The notes under the pieces: generated by a model
Seen by the model: only the letters and a program-made list of their open reading frames with translations
Databases searched by the model: none
What the model was told of the DNA's origin: nothing
Shown here: piece after piece, positions 43,310 through 52,807 of the stretch
Numbering within the stretch: position 1 is the first letter of the stretch
Layout: each line of letters begins with the position of its first letter
Assembly: GCA_002454425.1 (NCBI GenBank)
Contig: DKIV01000033.1
Span: forward strand, 37,227 to 101,226
Direction of reading: 5' to 3'
DNA from: Sphingobacteriaceae bacterium UBA6709
Lineage (GTDB): Bacteria > Bacteroidota > Bacteroidia > Sphingobacteriales > Sphingobacteriaceae
DNA length: 64,000 bases
Program-made: the position numbers and the translations under genes

Positions 43310-43333
43310 TAACAAAAATGATGACATTTGTTA
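43310..43333. promoter_or_regulatory. Inverted repeat TAACAAA-N10-TTTGTTA, candidate LysR operator
   Basis: Perfect 7-base arms with a 10-base spacer in the 110-base gap between the divergent LysR and MFS genes. Size and T-N11-A-like ends suit LysR binding. Confidence 0.55.
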
Positions 43334-43368
43334 TCACAGACACCGTATTCACGGTATTTAGATAAATC

Positions 43369-44619
43369 ATGGAAATATTCAGATCATTAAAATATAGAAA
43401 TTTCAAACTATTCTTTTATGGGCAGTCCATTTCTCTCATAGGAACGTGGATGCAAAAGACTGCGGTAAGTTGGTTAGTGTACCGGGTTACCGGGTCGGCG
43501 GTTTTGCTAGGTGTGGTAACATTCGCCAGCCTGATACCATCGCTCATATTATCACCTTATGCTGGAAGTTATATTGATCGGCACAATCGTTTTAAGGTAT
43601 TGGTGGGCACACAGGTGATATCAATGTTACAGGCTGGTGTTCTTGCGCTGATGATATACCTGAAGATCTATAACATGACCGGGATCATTGCGTTGAGTCT
43701 GCTTCAAGGTATCATAAATTCATTTGACGTTACCTGCAGGCAATCGCTAATGGTCGATATGGTTGATAAGAAAGAAGATCTGCCCAACGCCATTGCACTG
43801 AATTCAACCATGACCAACATCGCCCGTATAGCGGGGCCTGCCGTCGCTGGCGTTATTCTCAGTACTTTCGGGGAGGATTTCTGTTTCATTAGTAATTTCC
43901 TCAGTTATATCGCTGTGTTGGCATGTCTGTTTATGATGAAATTGGATCTTGCGGTTGTTGATCGTTCTCAAAAGGATATCTGGACAGAACTCAAGGAGGG
44001 TTTCGTTTATGTCAAGAGCGATAAGGATATCAGTAGCCTGATACTCATGTTGGTGGTGAGTAGCATCTTTGTAATGCCCTTTAACACACTGATGCCGATC
44101 TTCGCCAAGGATATCTTTCATGGATCAGCAAAAACCTTCAGCTGGTTTGAGAGTGCTGCTGGCTTAGGTGCGCTGATAAGTGCAGTTTATATGGCGAATC
44201 TTACTAGTCATAAGAATCTGATCAGGATAACTATTGCTGCCAGTATGATTTTCGGATGTAGTGTGTTGCTTTTGTCTTTTTCTAAACTTCTTTCAGTAGC
44301 GTTGTTCTTTATGACATTCACAGGCATAGGAATGATGGCGCAGACATCTTCTATAAACACGTTCCTCCAAACACATTCCGTTCCGCATATGCGTGGACGC
44401 ACTATCAGCTATTTTGTTATGGCCTATCAGGGAATGATACCCATTGGTAGCCTAATCATAGGTGTCCTTGCCGATACCATGGGCTCCCGCGCGGCAGTTT
44501 CAATTTCAGGTATTACAGGCATTATTGCCACGTTCGCATTCATGTTATACAGGAGGAGGAAAACCGGCCGGGGGCGACTTGTAATCACCATTAATCGTTT
44601 ATTACATCCTGCTGCGTAA
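43369..44619 (+). CDS. Major facilitator superfamily transporter (EntS-like)
   Basis: A 416-residue inner-membrane protein with about twelve hydrophobic helices. Start region FRSLKYRNFKLFFYGQSISLIGTW, then SYIDRHNRFKVLVGTQV and NALNSTMTNIARIAGPAVAG (SxxxxxRxxGP) are typical of the enterobactin-exporter-like MFS_3 family, which removes drugs or siderophores. Control by the divergent LysR protein is likely. It converges with a PAP2 gene with 3 bases between stops. Substrate unknown. Confidence 0.9.
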   Translation: MEIFRSLKYRNFKLFFYGQSISLIGTWMQKTAVSWLVYRVTGSAVLLGVVTFASLIPSLILSPYAGSYIDRHNRFKVLVGTQVISMLQAGVLALMIYLKIYNMTGIIALSLLQGIINSFDVTCRQSLMVDMVDKKEDLPNAIALNSTMTNIARIAGPAVAGVILSTFGEDFCFISNFLSYIAVLACLFMMKLDLAVVDRSQKDIWTELKEGFVYVKSDKDISSLILMLVVSSIFVMPFNTLMPIFAKDIFHGSAKTFSWFESAAGLGALISAVYMANLTSHKNLIRITIAASMIFGCSVLLLSFSKLLSVALFFMTFTGIGMMAQTSSINTFLQTHSVPHMRGRTISYFVMAYQGMIPIGSLIIGVLADTMGSRAAVSISGITGIIATFAFMLYRRRKTGRGRLVITINRLLHPAA

Positions 44620-44622
44620 TCT

Positions 44623-45402
44623 TTAAGGAAACTTATATACCATGCTAATACCTTTGTAGTTGCCCTGAATGTTTGGGACAAGAACCAGATTTGAAGATTT
44701 GCCGTGCATCAGAAGCTTACGTATGTGCGGGTATGCTAAATAGCTGAGGCGTGTTGCCAGGATTCCATATCCCGCACCGGCCACTACATCGCTGAACCAG
44801 TGGGCCTTATTGTAGACACGTGAAATTCCGGTAGCCATGGCGATGCTATAGGCTATGATCGGATAAATCACCGACGTTTCGCCATATTCCCTGTTAATCA
44901 TCTCCGCTGCCATAAATACGAAAGAAGCATGTCCGGAGGGATATGATTTATTGTCAAAGCCATTTGGCCGCTCTCTACCTACTACGCGTTTTAAAATACC
45001 TGTACCAGCGGTGTTAATTGCTGCTGATAATAAGAGTAATGCTGTCTGATCGGCAACACCATGTTTGCTTCTTACGCCGGCGAGTTTGAATCCGTAGAGC
45101 ATCGCTACCGGAGCATAGCGCAGATAATCATCGACATCCGTATCAAAAGTTTTATGATGCCTGTAAATACCCTCTGTTATCGCTTTATCTAGCCTGCGTA
45201 TTGGCTTTATGTATACGGCTGCCAGACCATAGCTCGCCAGTGATACCGGAAGAATAAACTGTTTGACTTGAATAGCCTGATTGGTAGTATCTGAGCTCAG
45301 GGTAGTGACCGAATCGATATCAACCTCTGGCTGCGCAAACGCGTGGCCGTAGCCGGAAATCGCGATAAGCAACGTGAAAAATCTTATAAGTAGTTTATGC
45401 AA
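44623..45402 (-). CDS. PAP2-family phosphatase (membrane-associated)
   Basis: A 259-residue protein with a signal peptide (ending GHAFAQ). The three phosphatase motifs are KRVVGRERP (KxxxxxxRP), PSGHASF (PSGH) and SRVYNKAHWFSDVVAG (SRxxxxxHxxxD). It probably acts on lipid phosphates such as undecaprenyl diphosphate or phosphatidic acid at the periplasmic side. It stands alone on the minus strand. Confidence 0.9.
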   Translation of the reverse strand: MHKLLIRFFTLLIAISGYGHAFAQPEVDIDSVTTLSSDTTNQAIQVKQFILPVSLASYGLAAVYIKPIRRLDKAITEGIYRHHKTFDTDVDDYLRYAPVAMLYGFKLAGVRSKHGVADQTALLLLSAAINTAGTGILKRVVGRERPNGFDNKSYPSGHASFVFMAAEMINREYGETSVIYPIIAYSIAMATGISRVYNKAHWFSDVVAGAGYGILATRLSYLAYPHIRKLLMHGKSSNLVLVPNIQGNYKGISMVYKFP

Positions 45403-45641
45403 AATAAGTTTTCATTAATTTATCATTAACAAATAATGGCCGATTTTGCTTTACCATATGGTAGATCCTCGTATAATTCCCTTTGAATAAGCATTTCGCA
45501 ATTTGGTATTCTCAAAGTGCAAGGCCCTAACGCATTAATCAGCAGGTTATTATCATTGTCATCTTAGGCGTGTAACCCCGTAAAGGTTGATAGCTTGATG
45601 CTTCACCGAGCCCCAAAGGGACATCGGTTCATACATTCACC

Positions 45642-47381
45642 TTAGTTACCAGATTCCGTTTCTGAATTCTCTGATGCTTTAAGCTTTGAGTGCTTGCGGC
45701 TGTAAGTAAAATAAACAACAAGACCTATCGCAAGCCATATAAGGAAACGAAGCCAGTTTACATAACCTAATTCAGTCATCAAATAAAAACAGCTTAACAG
45801 TCCCAAGACAGGGATTAGCGAGAGTTTTTTTCTAAATGATAACGCAGAAATACCGATAGCTAAGGCGATAAAAAGGAAATAGGGGAGTTTATCTTTATAG
45901 GCATGCCAGTCACCGGAATATACAAATAGTTCTGTGAACGGGGTCCAGAAAAAGTACAGAGCTGCGATCATTAATCCCGGTACAATGTATTGAGAATTTA
46001 TATAGGGGATTCTGAACTTTCCCCTGCTCACCTGTTTGTCATCTTCGAGAATAAGCACACCACCACAAACAAGCACGAAAGCAAAGAGTGTTCCAATGCT
46101 GGTAAGATCCGTTACTTCCGTAAGGTTCATGAACAATGCCGGAATGGCAACTACCAGTCCTGTGATAACAGTAGAGAACGCAGGTGTTTTATACTTAGGA
46201 TGAATACTTGCGAATTTTTTAGGAAGCAGGCCATCCCGACTCATACTCATCCAGATGCGGGGTTGCCCCATTTGAAATACCAAAAGCACGCTCGCGGTCG
46301 CTATTACTGCAGATACCGAGATGATATAGCTAATATTATTCTGCCCTATTTTCTCGAATACAAATGCCAGGGGATCGCCTACAGCAAGCTCTTTATAATT
46401 CACCATGCCCGTCAATACCAATGAGATGAGCACATAAAGGATGGTACAGATAACTAGAGAAAGGATCATTCCCCGCGGGAGGTCTCGTTGAGGGTTCTTA
46501 CACTCTTCAGCGGTAGTAGAGATGGCGTCAAATCCTATATAAGCAAAAAATACGCCTGATACTCCCCGCATAATCCCCTTAAACCCGTTGGGCATAAAAG
46601 GATCCCAGTTTTCAGGCTTAATGTAAAAACAGCCCACGGCGATCACTGCCAGCACCACGGCAATTTTAAGCAAAACCATAGCATTGGTAACACGCTTGGT
46701 CTCTTTGATACCTATGTACACTAACACTGTTATCACGACAACAATGGCAAGCGCGGGAAGGTCAGCAATCAATTTAATATTTCCAATTGCCGGAGCTGAG
46801 AGCCATGCGTCAGCCTGATGTTGTAGTCCCGCTGTTATTTCCGCAGTTTTTCCGGCTGCTTTAAGCGCCTCAACCTCTTCAAATCCCCGCATGGCCGAAA
46901 CGTAATCCATGGTGAGGTAATTAGCGATGTGGATGTTGAACCCTTCCAATAAGTTGGTGAAATACTTACTCCATGAGATTGCCACCGCAATATTTCCGAT
47001 AGCATATTCCATTAGTAAATCCCAACCGATAATCCAGGCAATAAGCTCTCCGAAAGACGCGTACGCATAAGTATAGGCACTTCCTGACACCGGAATGCGT
47101 GAGGCAAATTCAGCATAACAGAGCGCCGAAAAACCGCAGGTAACTGCCGTTATGATAAAGAGTAAACTAACGCCGGGGCCTCCGTGGAAGGCAGCTTCTC
47201 CTATAGTTGAAAAGATACCCGCGCCTACAACCGCCGCAATTCCCATCATGGTAAGGTCGCGAACACCTAATACACGTTTCAGCGAAGAGTCGTGGTCGCT
47301 TGCTTCTCCATCTCCATAACCATTTTCAATGTCTGATAATATTTTGGCTAAGGGTTTTTTTCTGAAGAGATCTTTGATCAT
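45642..47381 (-). CDS. Amino-acid permease (APC superfamily, CAT-like)
   Basis: A 579-residue inner-membrane transporter with about 12-14 helices. GVRDLTMMGIAAVVGAGIFS, FSALCYAEFASRIPVSGSAY and FFAYIGFDAISTTAEECKNP are signatures of cationic-amino-acid-transporter-type APC proteins. A 40-residue insert between helices (near ADAWLSAP) is longer than usual. Substrate specificity is not visible. The 240 bases downstream hold no gene. Confidence 0.92.
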   Translation of the reverse strand: MIKDLFRKKPLAKILSDIENGYGDGEASDHDSSLKRVLGVRDLTMMGIAAVVGAGIFSTIGEAAFHGGPGVSLLFIITAVTCGFSALCYAEFASRIPVSGSAYTYAYASFGELIAWIIGWDLLMEYAIGNIAVAISWSKYFTNLLEGFNIHIANYLTMDYVSAMRGFEEVEALKAAGKTAEITAGLQHQADAWLSAPAIGNIKLIADLPALAIVVVITVLVYIGIKETKRVTNAMVLLKIAVVLAVIAVGCFYIKPENWDPFMPNGFKGIMRGVSGVFFAYIGFDAISTTAEECKNPQRDLPRGMILSLVICTILYVLISLVLTGMVNYKELAVGDPLAFVFEKIGQNNISYIISVSAVIATASVLLVFQMGQPRIWMSMSRDGLLPKKFASIHPKYKTPAFSTVITGLVVAIPALFMNLTEVTDLTSIGTLFAFVLVCGGVLILEDDKQVSRGKFRIPYINSQYIVPGLMIAALYFFWTPFTELFVYSGDWHAYKDKLPYFLFIALAIGISALSFRKKLSLIPVLGLLSCFYLMTELGYVNWLRFLIWLAIGLVVYFTYSRKHSKLKASENSETESGN

Positions 47382-47758
47382 TTAATTTATGGTGATATAA
47401 ATACTACAACGGTTTCAGTTGTAAAAAGATAATGAATTAAATCCAAGTCACGAATGTTTATCAGTAATAAACGGAATTTGCTGTTGTTTTTGTTCCGCAG
47501 ATAGACATTTTTCTGATTTTAAATAGTACGGGCTTCGTATTTTAAGCAATTTGTTCCTTGTTTCCTGGATAAGTGTCGCTCTGGCGATGCCGACTGCAAA
47601 AGTAATAATGAATGTCGAATAAAAAAACGCAAAAATTGCGCTCATCTTGCGTTAAATGTAAGTAATCTGTGACCGTCTGATAGCATCCGCTGGCGTCTTT
47701 GCCATGGTCTGACTATCGTCAACCGCAAACCATTCGCCTTTAAACAAGTTAATAAAGG
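47382..47758. other. Intergenic region upstream of the permease and the next exported protein
   Basis: Divergent promoter region of about 380 bases. A minus-strand frame at 47448-47645 has a hydrophobic start but no recognisable family. No clear promoter match was seen. Confidence 0.35.
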
Positions 47759-48415
47759 ATGAAACATCTACTTTGGTTATTTATTGGCACCATGATTTCC
47801 TTTACCGTAAAGGCGCAGACCTGGAAATCTGTAAGAATTGACGACTCGGTTCAGGTGTCTCTACCACCCGATTTCGCTCGTAGCGATACCGGTGGTCAGA
47901 TTATGATTACGGCTCGCCCCCCTTTCGGAGATATTCTCGTAACTCGTCAGGATGATAACCCTCAGGCTACGCCCGATATCGAGAAAGTTAAGCATTTGCA
48001 AAAGTACTACGACGACTTCGTTAAGCGTGTTCGCAAAAATGCAGAAGGCATCGTCTCTGACGAGAAGGATACACTTTTAGGCAAGTTACATGTTAAAGAG
48101 TTTACGCTAGAGGTTGATAGCGGCAGAGGAAAGCAGTATAGGCAGATACGGATCTTGCATGAGGCGGGAGCCACTTATACCTTTCAATTTATGTATAAGG
48201 ACATACACAAGGAGTATGCAACAAAATCTATCGACACGTTCTTTAATTCAATAAAGATTCCGCCTGATGCGGGTGTTGAAACGCAGTTCACTAATGCCGG
48301 CAATACCACAGGTATTAGTCCCGGACAAAGGAATTGGACATACTACGTGATTGCCGCGGTGGTGTTATTGGTGATAGTTATACTAATAGTGCGTCGATCC
48401 GGAAAGTCGCGTTAA
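47759..48415 (+). CDS. Exported protein with C-terminal membrane anchor, function unknown
   Basis: A 218-residue protein. The signal peptide is LLWLFIGTMISFTVKAQ; the mature part is a mixed alpha/beta domain of about 150 residues with no recognised motif, and the C-terminus has one helix (WTYYVIAAVVLLVIVILIVR) and a basic tail. So the domain would face the periplasm and be tail-anchored in the inner membrane. It is single, followed by a hairpin terminator. Confidence 0.75.
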   Translation: MKHLLWLFIGTMISFTVKAQTWKSVRIDDSVQVSLPPDFARSDTGGQIMITARPPFGDILVTRQDDNPQATPDIEKVKHLQKYYDDFVKRVRKNAEGIVSDEKDTLLGKLHVKEFTLEVDSGRGKQYRQIRILHEAGATYTFQFMYKDIHKEYATKSIDTFFNSIKIPPDAGVETQFTNAGNTTGISPGQRNWTYYVIAAVVLLVIVILIVRRSGKSR

Positions 48416-48469
48416 CACTGGCAGTGCTAAGGTAAGTTTAATACCTACGATCATTTAATCATAAAACCA

Positions 48470-48493
48470 GGGGGATCCACAATGAGATCCCCT
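48470..48493. terminator. Hairpin terminator between convergent genes
   Basis: GGGGATC-cacaatga-GATCCCC. The T-run is weak (TTGATT on the plus strand, GGTTTTAT on the minus strand). It lies between the anchored exported protein and the M3 peptidase. Confidence 0.65.
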
Positions 48494-48503
48494 TGATTCG
48501 TTA

Positions 48504-50207
48504 TCAGATTTTTTTGCGGTACTCTTCAACAAAGTCAGCTAGTTCCTGAACGTATTCACTGCTGAAGTCAAACTTAATTCCCGCAGCCTCATATATCGAG
48601 CGTATGTTCTTTGTATATCCAAGGGATAGTGCTTCTTTATATTTTTTTAGACCCAATTGCGGATTTTCCTTATAGTTTTTCCATACCGCTATCGCGCCTA
48701 ATTGTGCAATAGCATATTCAATATAATAAAACGGAACTTCAAAAATATGTAGTTGCTTTTGCCACAGATTTTCAAGAGCAAGCTCATAGTCCTGCCAATC
48801 CGCGAAATTTGCGCCGAAGCGACCGAATATCTGCACCCAAGCCTCCCTGCGCTGCTCCGAAGTGTGATGAGGATTAGTATATATCCAATGCTGGAATTGA
48901 TCAACCACAGCTACCCATGGCAAGGTTTTGAGCACATCTTTCAGTTGCTCGTGTATTGCCCGGCGTAAGTCAGCATCATTATCGCCAAAGTATACGCTCC
49001 ATTGATCCATGGAAATCAGCTCCATGCTCATGGAAGCGAGTTCAGCCACCTCGGAAGGGCAATGCTTAAAGTCATTAAGTTCCAATCCCGCTGACAGAAA
49101 CGTATGTACCGCATGTCCGCCTTCGTGTACCATTGTCGTGAGATCACGGAAGCTGCCCGCGGAATTCATAAAGATGAATGGGGCACCTGTTTCCGCCAGC
49201 GGATAATTATAGCCGCCGGGAGCCTTACCTTTACGGCTTTCAACGTCGAAAAGATCATTTTCTTTCATGGCACTCAGGCATGTGCCCAGGAAAGGATCCA
49301 GCGCCTTGAAGCAGGCGATCGATTTCTCTATCAGATCATTGCCGTCGCCAAAGGGCTGCAAGGCCGGACGACCAGCCGGATCAACATCGAGATCCCAGGG
49401 TTTCAGGGTATCCAATCCCAGTGTTTCCGTACGAGAGTCCGCCTGATCCTGCAAAATTGGCACAATTACCTTCTCAATAGCTTCATGAAACTTATAGCAA
49501 TCTTTTGGCGTGTAATCGAAACGGCCTAAAGCGCGGAACATGTAGTCCCTGAAATTTTCAAAACCGGCATTCTGGGCTACCTGATGACGTAGAGCCAGGA
49601 GTTCGTTAAAGAGAAAGTCAAGCTCCTCGCGATCCTGCAATCGACGTTTGCTAATGGTCTCCCAGGCCTTCTTTCTAAGGGCTCTGTCAGGGCTCTTCAG
49701 CAACACACCTGCTTGTTCCATGGTGTATTCCTTGCCGTCAATGGAAACCGTCATAGCACCAGTTATCGCCTGATATTTCTGCTGCTTAACCTGTATTTCC
49801 GTCAACAATGGTACATTCTGTTCTCTGAAGAGCTCAAGCGCATTTCTGGTGCCGCGAATAAGGATTTCATATTTTTCCTTATTCAGCTCATCGAGAAATG
49901 GCGAATCAATAAACTTTTTGTTCAGGTCATTATTTAGTGGCGCCACCAAAGTCTCAATTTCAGTAGCGAAGTATTGGAAGTCCTCCAGCAGTTTCTGGTC
50001 GGCGGTATTGCAAGTCATTCGTATATAACGCCAGGCAAAATCTTCTTCCAACACGGCTTCAAGCTCACTTCTGTCCCGTAGCCACTGTTCCAATTCTTCT
50101 ACTGAACCAATAGAACGTGCAACCAGTTCATTAAATAATGGCTCAATATTCTCCCAGCTAATCGTCAGATTTGCCGGAACATATATTCTTTCTTTTTTAT
50201 GAATCAT
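48504..50207 (-). CDS. M3-family oligoendopeptidase (zinc metallopeptidase)
   Basis: A 567-residue cytoplasmic enzyme. The zinc site HEGGH is at 361-365 (TTMVHEGGHAVH), with the third ligand Glu in the downstream SEVAELASMSMELIS. Length fits the M3 oligoendopeptidase group, somewhat shorter than PepF. It cleaves short peptides. It is the first gene downstream of the UbiA gene on the same strand (35-base gap). Confidence 0.92.
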   Translation of the reverse strand: MIHKKERIYVPANLTISWENIEPLFNELVARSIGSVEELEQWLRDRSELEAVLEEDFAWRYIRMTCNTADQKLLEDFQYFATEIETLVAPLNNDLNKKFIDSPFLDELNKEKYEILIRGTRNALELFREQNVPLLTEIQVKQQKYQAITGAMTVSIDGKEYTMEQAGVLLKSPDRALRKKAWETISKRRLQDREELDFLFNELLALRHQVAQNAGFENFRDYMFRALGRFDYTPKDCYKFHEAIEKVIVPILQDQADSRTETLGLDTLKPWDLDVDPAGRPALQPFGDGNDLIEKSIACFKALDPFLGTCLSAMKENDLFDVESRKGKAPGGYNYPLAETGAPFIFMNSAGSFRDLTTMVHEGGHAVHTFLSAGLELNDFKHCPSEVAELASMSMELISMDQWSVYFGDNDADLRRAIHEQLKDVLKTLPWVAVVDQFQHWIYTNPHHTSEQRREAWVQIFGRFGANFADWQDYELALENLWQKQLHIFEVPFYYIEYAIAQLGAIAVWKNYKENPQLGLKKYKEALSLGYTKNIRSIYEAAGIKFDFSSEYVQELADFVEEYRKKI

Positions 50208-50242
50208 TTACGATTATACTGATGTTTGATTCTAAATTAACG

Positions 50243-51097
50243 TTACTGACGCACTAGCATGTCAAGAAGAAAACATAATGCGAAAAGCACAGATGCTATG
50301 CCGTTGGTAGTGCCAAAGGCTAAACCAACCCGACTAATATCATCCGGTTTAATAATGCGATGCTGATATACAAGCAAGGACGCGAAAATGATCACCCCTG
50401 CAAAATAGAAGATTCCGAAAGATGCGAAAAATAGGGGCAACAATACAAAAATAACCGAGAGCACGTGCAGGGACGAGGAGACCATCAGCGCTTTCTTGCG
50501 ACCCAACACAGCCGGGATTGAATACAGCTGCTGACTGCGGTCAAATTCATCATCCTGCAACGCGAAAATAATGTCGAAGCCACTTACCCAGGTGAGCACG
50601 GCAAGCGAATAGAAAATCGGAACGATATTAAATTCGTTCGTTACTGCCAGATATGCGCCGATAGGTGCTAATGATAGTCCTAAGCCCAGAATTAAGTGGC
50701 ACAAAGCCGTAAAGCGCTTAGTGAAACTGTATCCTAAGATAACGAACAGCGCTACCGGCGAGAGGTAAAAGCATAACGTGTTTATAAAATAAGTGGTAAA
50801 CACAAAAAGCGCGCAGTTTATTAATGTAAATATTAGAGCATGCTTCGCCGGAATACGTCCTCCCGGAATATCCCGATTGGCGGTGCGTGGGTTGATGGCA
50901 TCAATGTCTCTGTCGAGGTACCGGTTAAAGGCCATCGCGGAGTTGCGGGCAAAGACCATACACAGAATCATAAACACCAGCTTCATCCAGTCAAAAGGAT
51001 AAAGCGTAGTGCTCACCGCAAGGAAAAAGCCCACAAAAGCGAAAGGCATTGCAAAAATGGTATGTGCAAACAGCACTAAAGAAAAATACTTTTTCAT
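50243..51097 (-). CDS. UbiA-family prenyltransferase (MqnP/UbiA-like)
   Basis: A 284-residue inner-membrane enzyme with about eight helices. The Asp-rich motif 1 is FNRYLDRDIDAINPRTANRD and motif 2 is FALQDDEFDR. These fit the 4-hydroxybenzoate polyprenyltransferase group; in menaquinone-only Bacteroidota such genes are often the MqnP of the futalosine pathway, but no other mqn gene is in the window, so the substrate is undecided. It lies 40 bases downstream of engB on the same strand. Confidence 0.88.
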   Translation of the reverse strand: MKKYFSLVLFAHTIFAMPFAFVGFFLAVSTTLYPFDWMKLVFMILCMVFARNSAMAFNRYLDRDIDAINPRTANRDIPGGRIPAKHALIFTLINCALFVFTTYFINTLCFYLSPVALFVILGYSFTKRFTALCHLILGLGLSLAPIGAYLAVTNEFNIVPIFYSLAVLTWVSGFDIIFALQDDEFDRSQQLYSIPAVLGRKKALMVSSSLHVLSVIFVLLPLFFASFGIFYFAGVIIFASLLVYQHRIIKPDDISRVGLAFGTTNGIASVLFALCFLLDMLVRQ

Positions 51098-51137
51098 TTG
51101 AATTTATAACCTTATAAAAACAGCTAGTTGTACTAGC

Positions 51138-51758
51138 TTATTCCGTGGGGGGAGGGGGGGGGGTGAATTGTTTATTAATGTTGTCTATGAAGTTCAGTAC
51201 CTCCTCTTTGCCTGTTCTGTTTTCAGAAGATGTGACAAACGTTTGGGGGAGCTCTTCAAAATATTCTAACAGAGCCTCCTTAAACACGTCTACATTCTTG
51301 CCTGTCTTTAATGCCGACTGCTTGTCTGCCTTGGTGAAACATAAAACGAAAGGTATTCCATTTTCTCCCAGCCAACAGCAGAAATCAAGGTCTGCTTTTT
51401 GGGGTTCAATTCTGCTATCAATTAATACGAATACGCATTGCAAATTTTCTCGATGGCGGAGGTAATAACGTATAAAACGTTCCCATTCTTCTCTTAGCTT
51501 CTGCGACACGCGGGCGTATCCGTACCCTGGAAGGTCCACAAGGTACCAATCGTCATTTATCAGAAAATGATTTATCAACTGTGTCTTTCCGGGCGTCTGA
51601 GAGGTCTTCGCCAGCCCCTTTTTCTGGGTAAGCATATTGATGAGAGACGACTTGCCCACGTTTGAGCGTCCGATGAACGCATATTCGGGTATCTCGGCAG
51701 CCGGTAACTTGTCAGTACGCGTGTTGCTGCATTTAAATACTGCTGATTCTATAAGCAT
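51138..51758 (-). CDS. engB: EngB/YihA ribosome-biogenesis GTPase
   Basis: A 206-residue GTPase required for large-subunit assembly. G1 is GRSNVGKSS (31-39), G2 region TPGKTQLI, G3 DLPGYGYA, G4 TKADK. The C-terminus ends PPPPPTE, encoded by a run of six G, one A and ten G on the plus strand. Such a homopolymer could vary in length, but it affects only the last few residues. It is probably co-transcribed with ubiA and the M3 peptidase. Confidence 0.95.
   Translation of the reverse strand: MLIESAVFKCSNTRTDKLPAAEIPEYAFIGRSNVGKSSLINMLTQKKGLAKTSQTPGKTQLINHFLINDDWYLVDLPGYGYARVSQKLREEWERFIRYYLRHRENLQCVFVLIDSRIEPQKADLDFCCWLGENGIPFVLCFTKADKQSALKTGKNVDVFKEALLEYFEELPQTFVTSSENRTGKEEVLNFIDNINKQFTPPPPPTE
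51147..51163. repeat. G6-A-G10 homopolymer in the 3' end of engB
   Basis: Seventeen bases with a single A interruption. They encode the terminal polyproline of EngB. Such runs are prone to slippage and sequencing error. Confidence 0.9.
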
Positions 51759-51854
51759 AGTGCAAAAATAGTAAATTAAGAATAACCATAGTTACGGCTG
51801 CTGAATCAGAATGCCCGAGGGGGGATGCTTCATTCTGCGTTGTTAATTTGCAGG

Positions 51855-52658
51855 CTAAAGGAATTGCTTATTAATATAGGGGCGAGCGGTATTCCAGTCT
51901 ATTAATACTTCTAAAGGCCCCTGCACATACGCAGCCACATCATAAGGATTATAATGTAGCAGGAGCCCATCCTTTACAGGAATGATATTATTGGGAAGGT
52001 AAAATTTGTCGCCCTCAAACATAAAACCTGTCGAATTAATAGGCTTGCCGGCCGGAACCTTGTATTTATCTCTGAACTTCTCTTCCGCAAGTTTTTTTAA
52101 CCCTTCATTATCAGCGATCAGGTCAGTGTTTGTAACATGTTGACCATTTGTCTTATTGAATATCCACACGTTTCGAGTGCCTAATCCATGTGCTCCTCCG
52201 GTCATCATGTAGGCATCCACTTGTACTGCTACCAACTTGTCGCTTTGGAAGCTCGGAACTGTTTTTACCTGCGCCTCCCATCCCAGCGTAGCGTCGGGCA
52301 TATCTCGTTTTTGCCTTTCGTATTCAGCAACGAAAGCTTGCAGTAAAGCAGGGTAGGTGGTTTGAGATCGATCTTTCTGGGCATCACTAAAGAGCATAGC
52401 TCTTTTCATTTGTGCGAATACAGAGTCATTGATGCTCCGCGCCACGGCACTATTGCCCTGTGCTTCTGAAATATTGACGGACACCTGAGGGCATACCTCG
52501 CAAGGAATATTGGTTTTCTCCTGATATTCATGTTGGACGAAGCTAAGCGTGTCTGCCGATGCACTAGCTGTAGTATCAGCAGATGCGGACTGCTCCCGCT
52601 GGTTGGCGCCACATGCTGACAGGATCAATAATAACGAAAGGGCCGACAGTGTTTTCAT
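51855..52658 (-). CDS. DUF3298-domain lipoprotein (RsiV-like)
   Basis: A 267-residue lipoprotein with lipobox LSAC (Cys16). After a Ser/Ala/Thr-rich linker come an N-terminal DUF4163-like part (NIPCEVCPQVSVNISEAQ) and the DUF3298 part with VDAYMMTGGAHGLGTRNVWI and DLIADNEGLKKLAEEKFRDK. This pair of domains occurs in RsiV, the lysozyme-binding anti-sigma factor, but here there is no membrane or sigma-binding part. The function is unknown. It stands alone upstream of a terminator. Confidence 0.85.
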   Translation of the reverse strand: MKTLSALSLLLILSACGANQREQSASADTTASASADTLSFVQHEYQEKTNIPCEVCPQVSVNISEAQGNSAVARSINDSVFAQMKRAMLFSDAQKDRSQTTYPALLQAFVAEYERQKRDMPDATLGWEAQVKTVPSFQSDKLVAVQVDAYMMTGGAHGLGTRNVWIFNKTNGQHVTNTDLIADNEGLKKLAEEKFRDKYKVPAGKPINSTGFMFEGDKFYLPNNIIPVKDGLLLHYNPYDVAAYVQGPLEVLIDWNTARPYINKQFL

Positions 52659-52754
52659 GAGTTTAATTTATGAATTAAAAACAGGAAAACAGGTTGATTG
52701 TTTGTGCGCTGATAAGGACTGTCGCGGGTGCATTAATGCCGCTATAAAACAGGA

Positions 52755-52783
52755 AACGCTGTAGCCCTGGTAGGTACAGCGTT
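52755..52783 (-). terminator. Terminator hairpin after the type II glutamine synthetase
   Basis: Perfect 9-bp stem AACGCTGTA/TACAGCGTT with an 11-base loop, 25 bases past the stop of the glutamine synthetase on the minus strand and followed by TTCCTGTTTTAT. Confidence 0.7.
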
Positions 52784-52807
52784 CTCCCGCATTATGGAAA
52801 ATAAATC

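Noticed and set aside
47448..47645. 65-codon minus-strand frame upstream of the permease
   Set aside because: It lies in the divergent promoter region and lacks recognisable domains.
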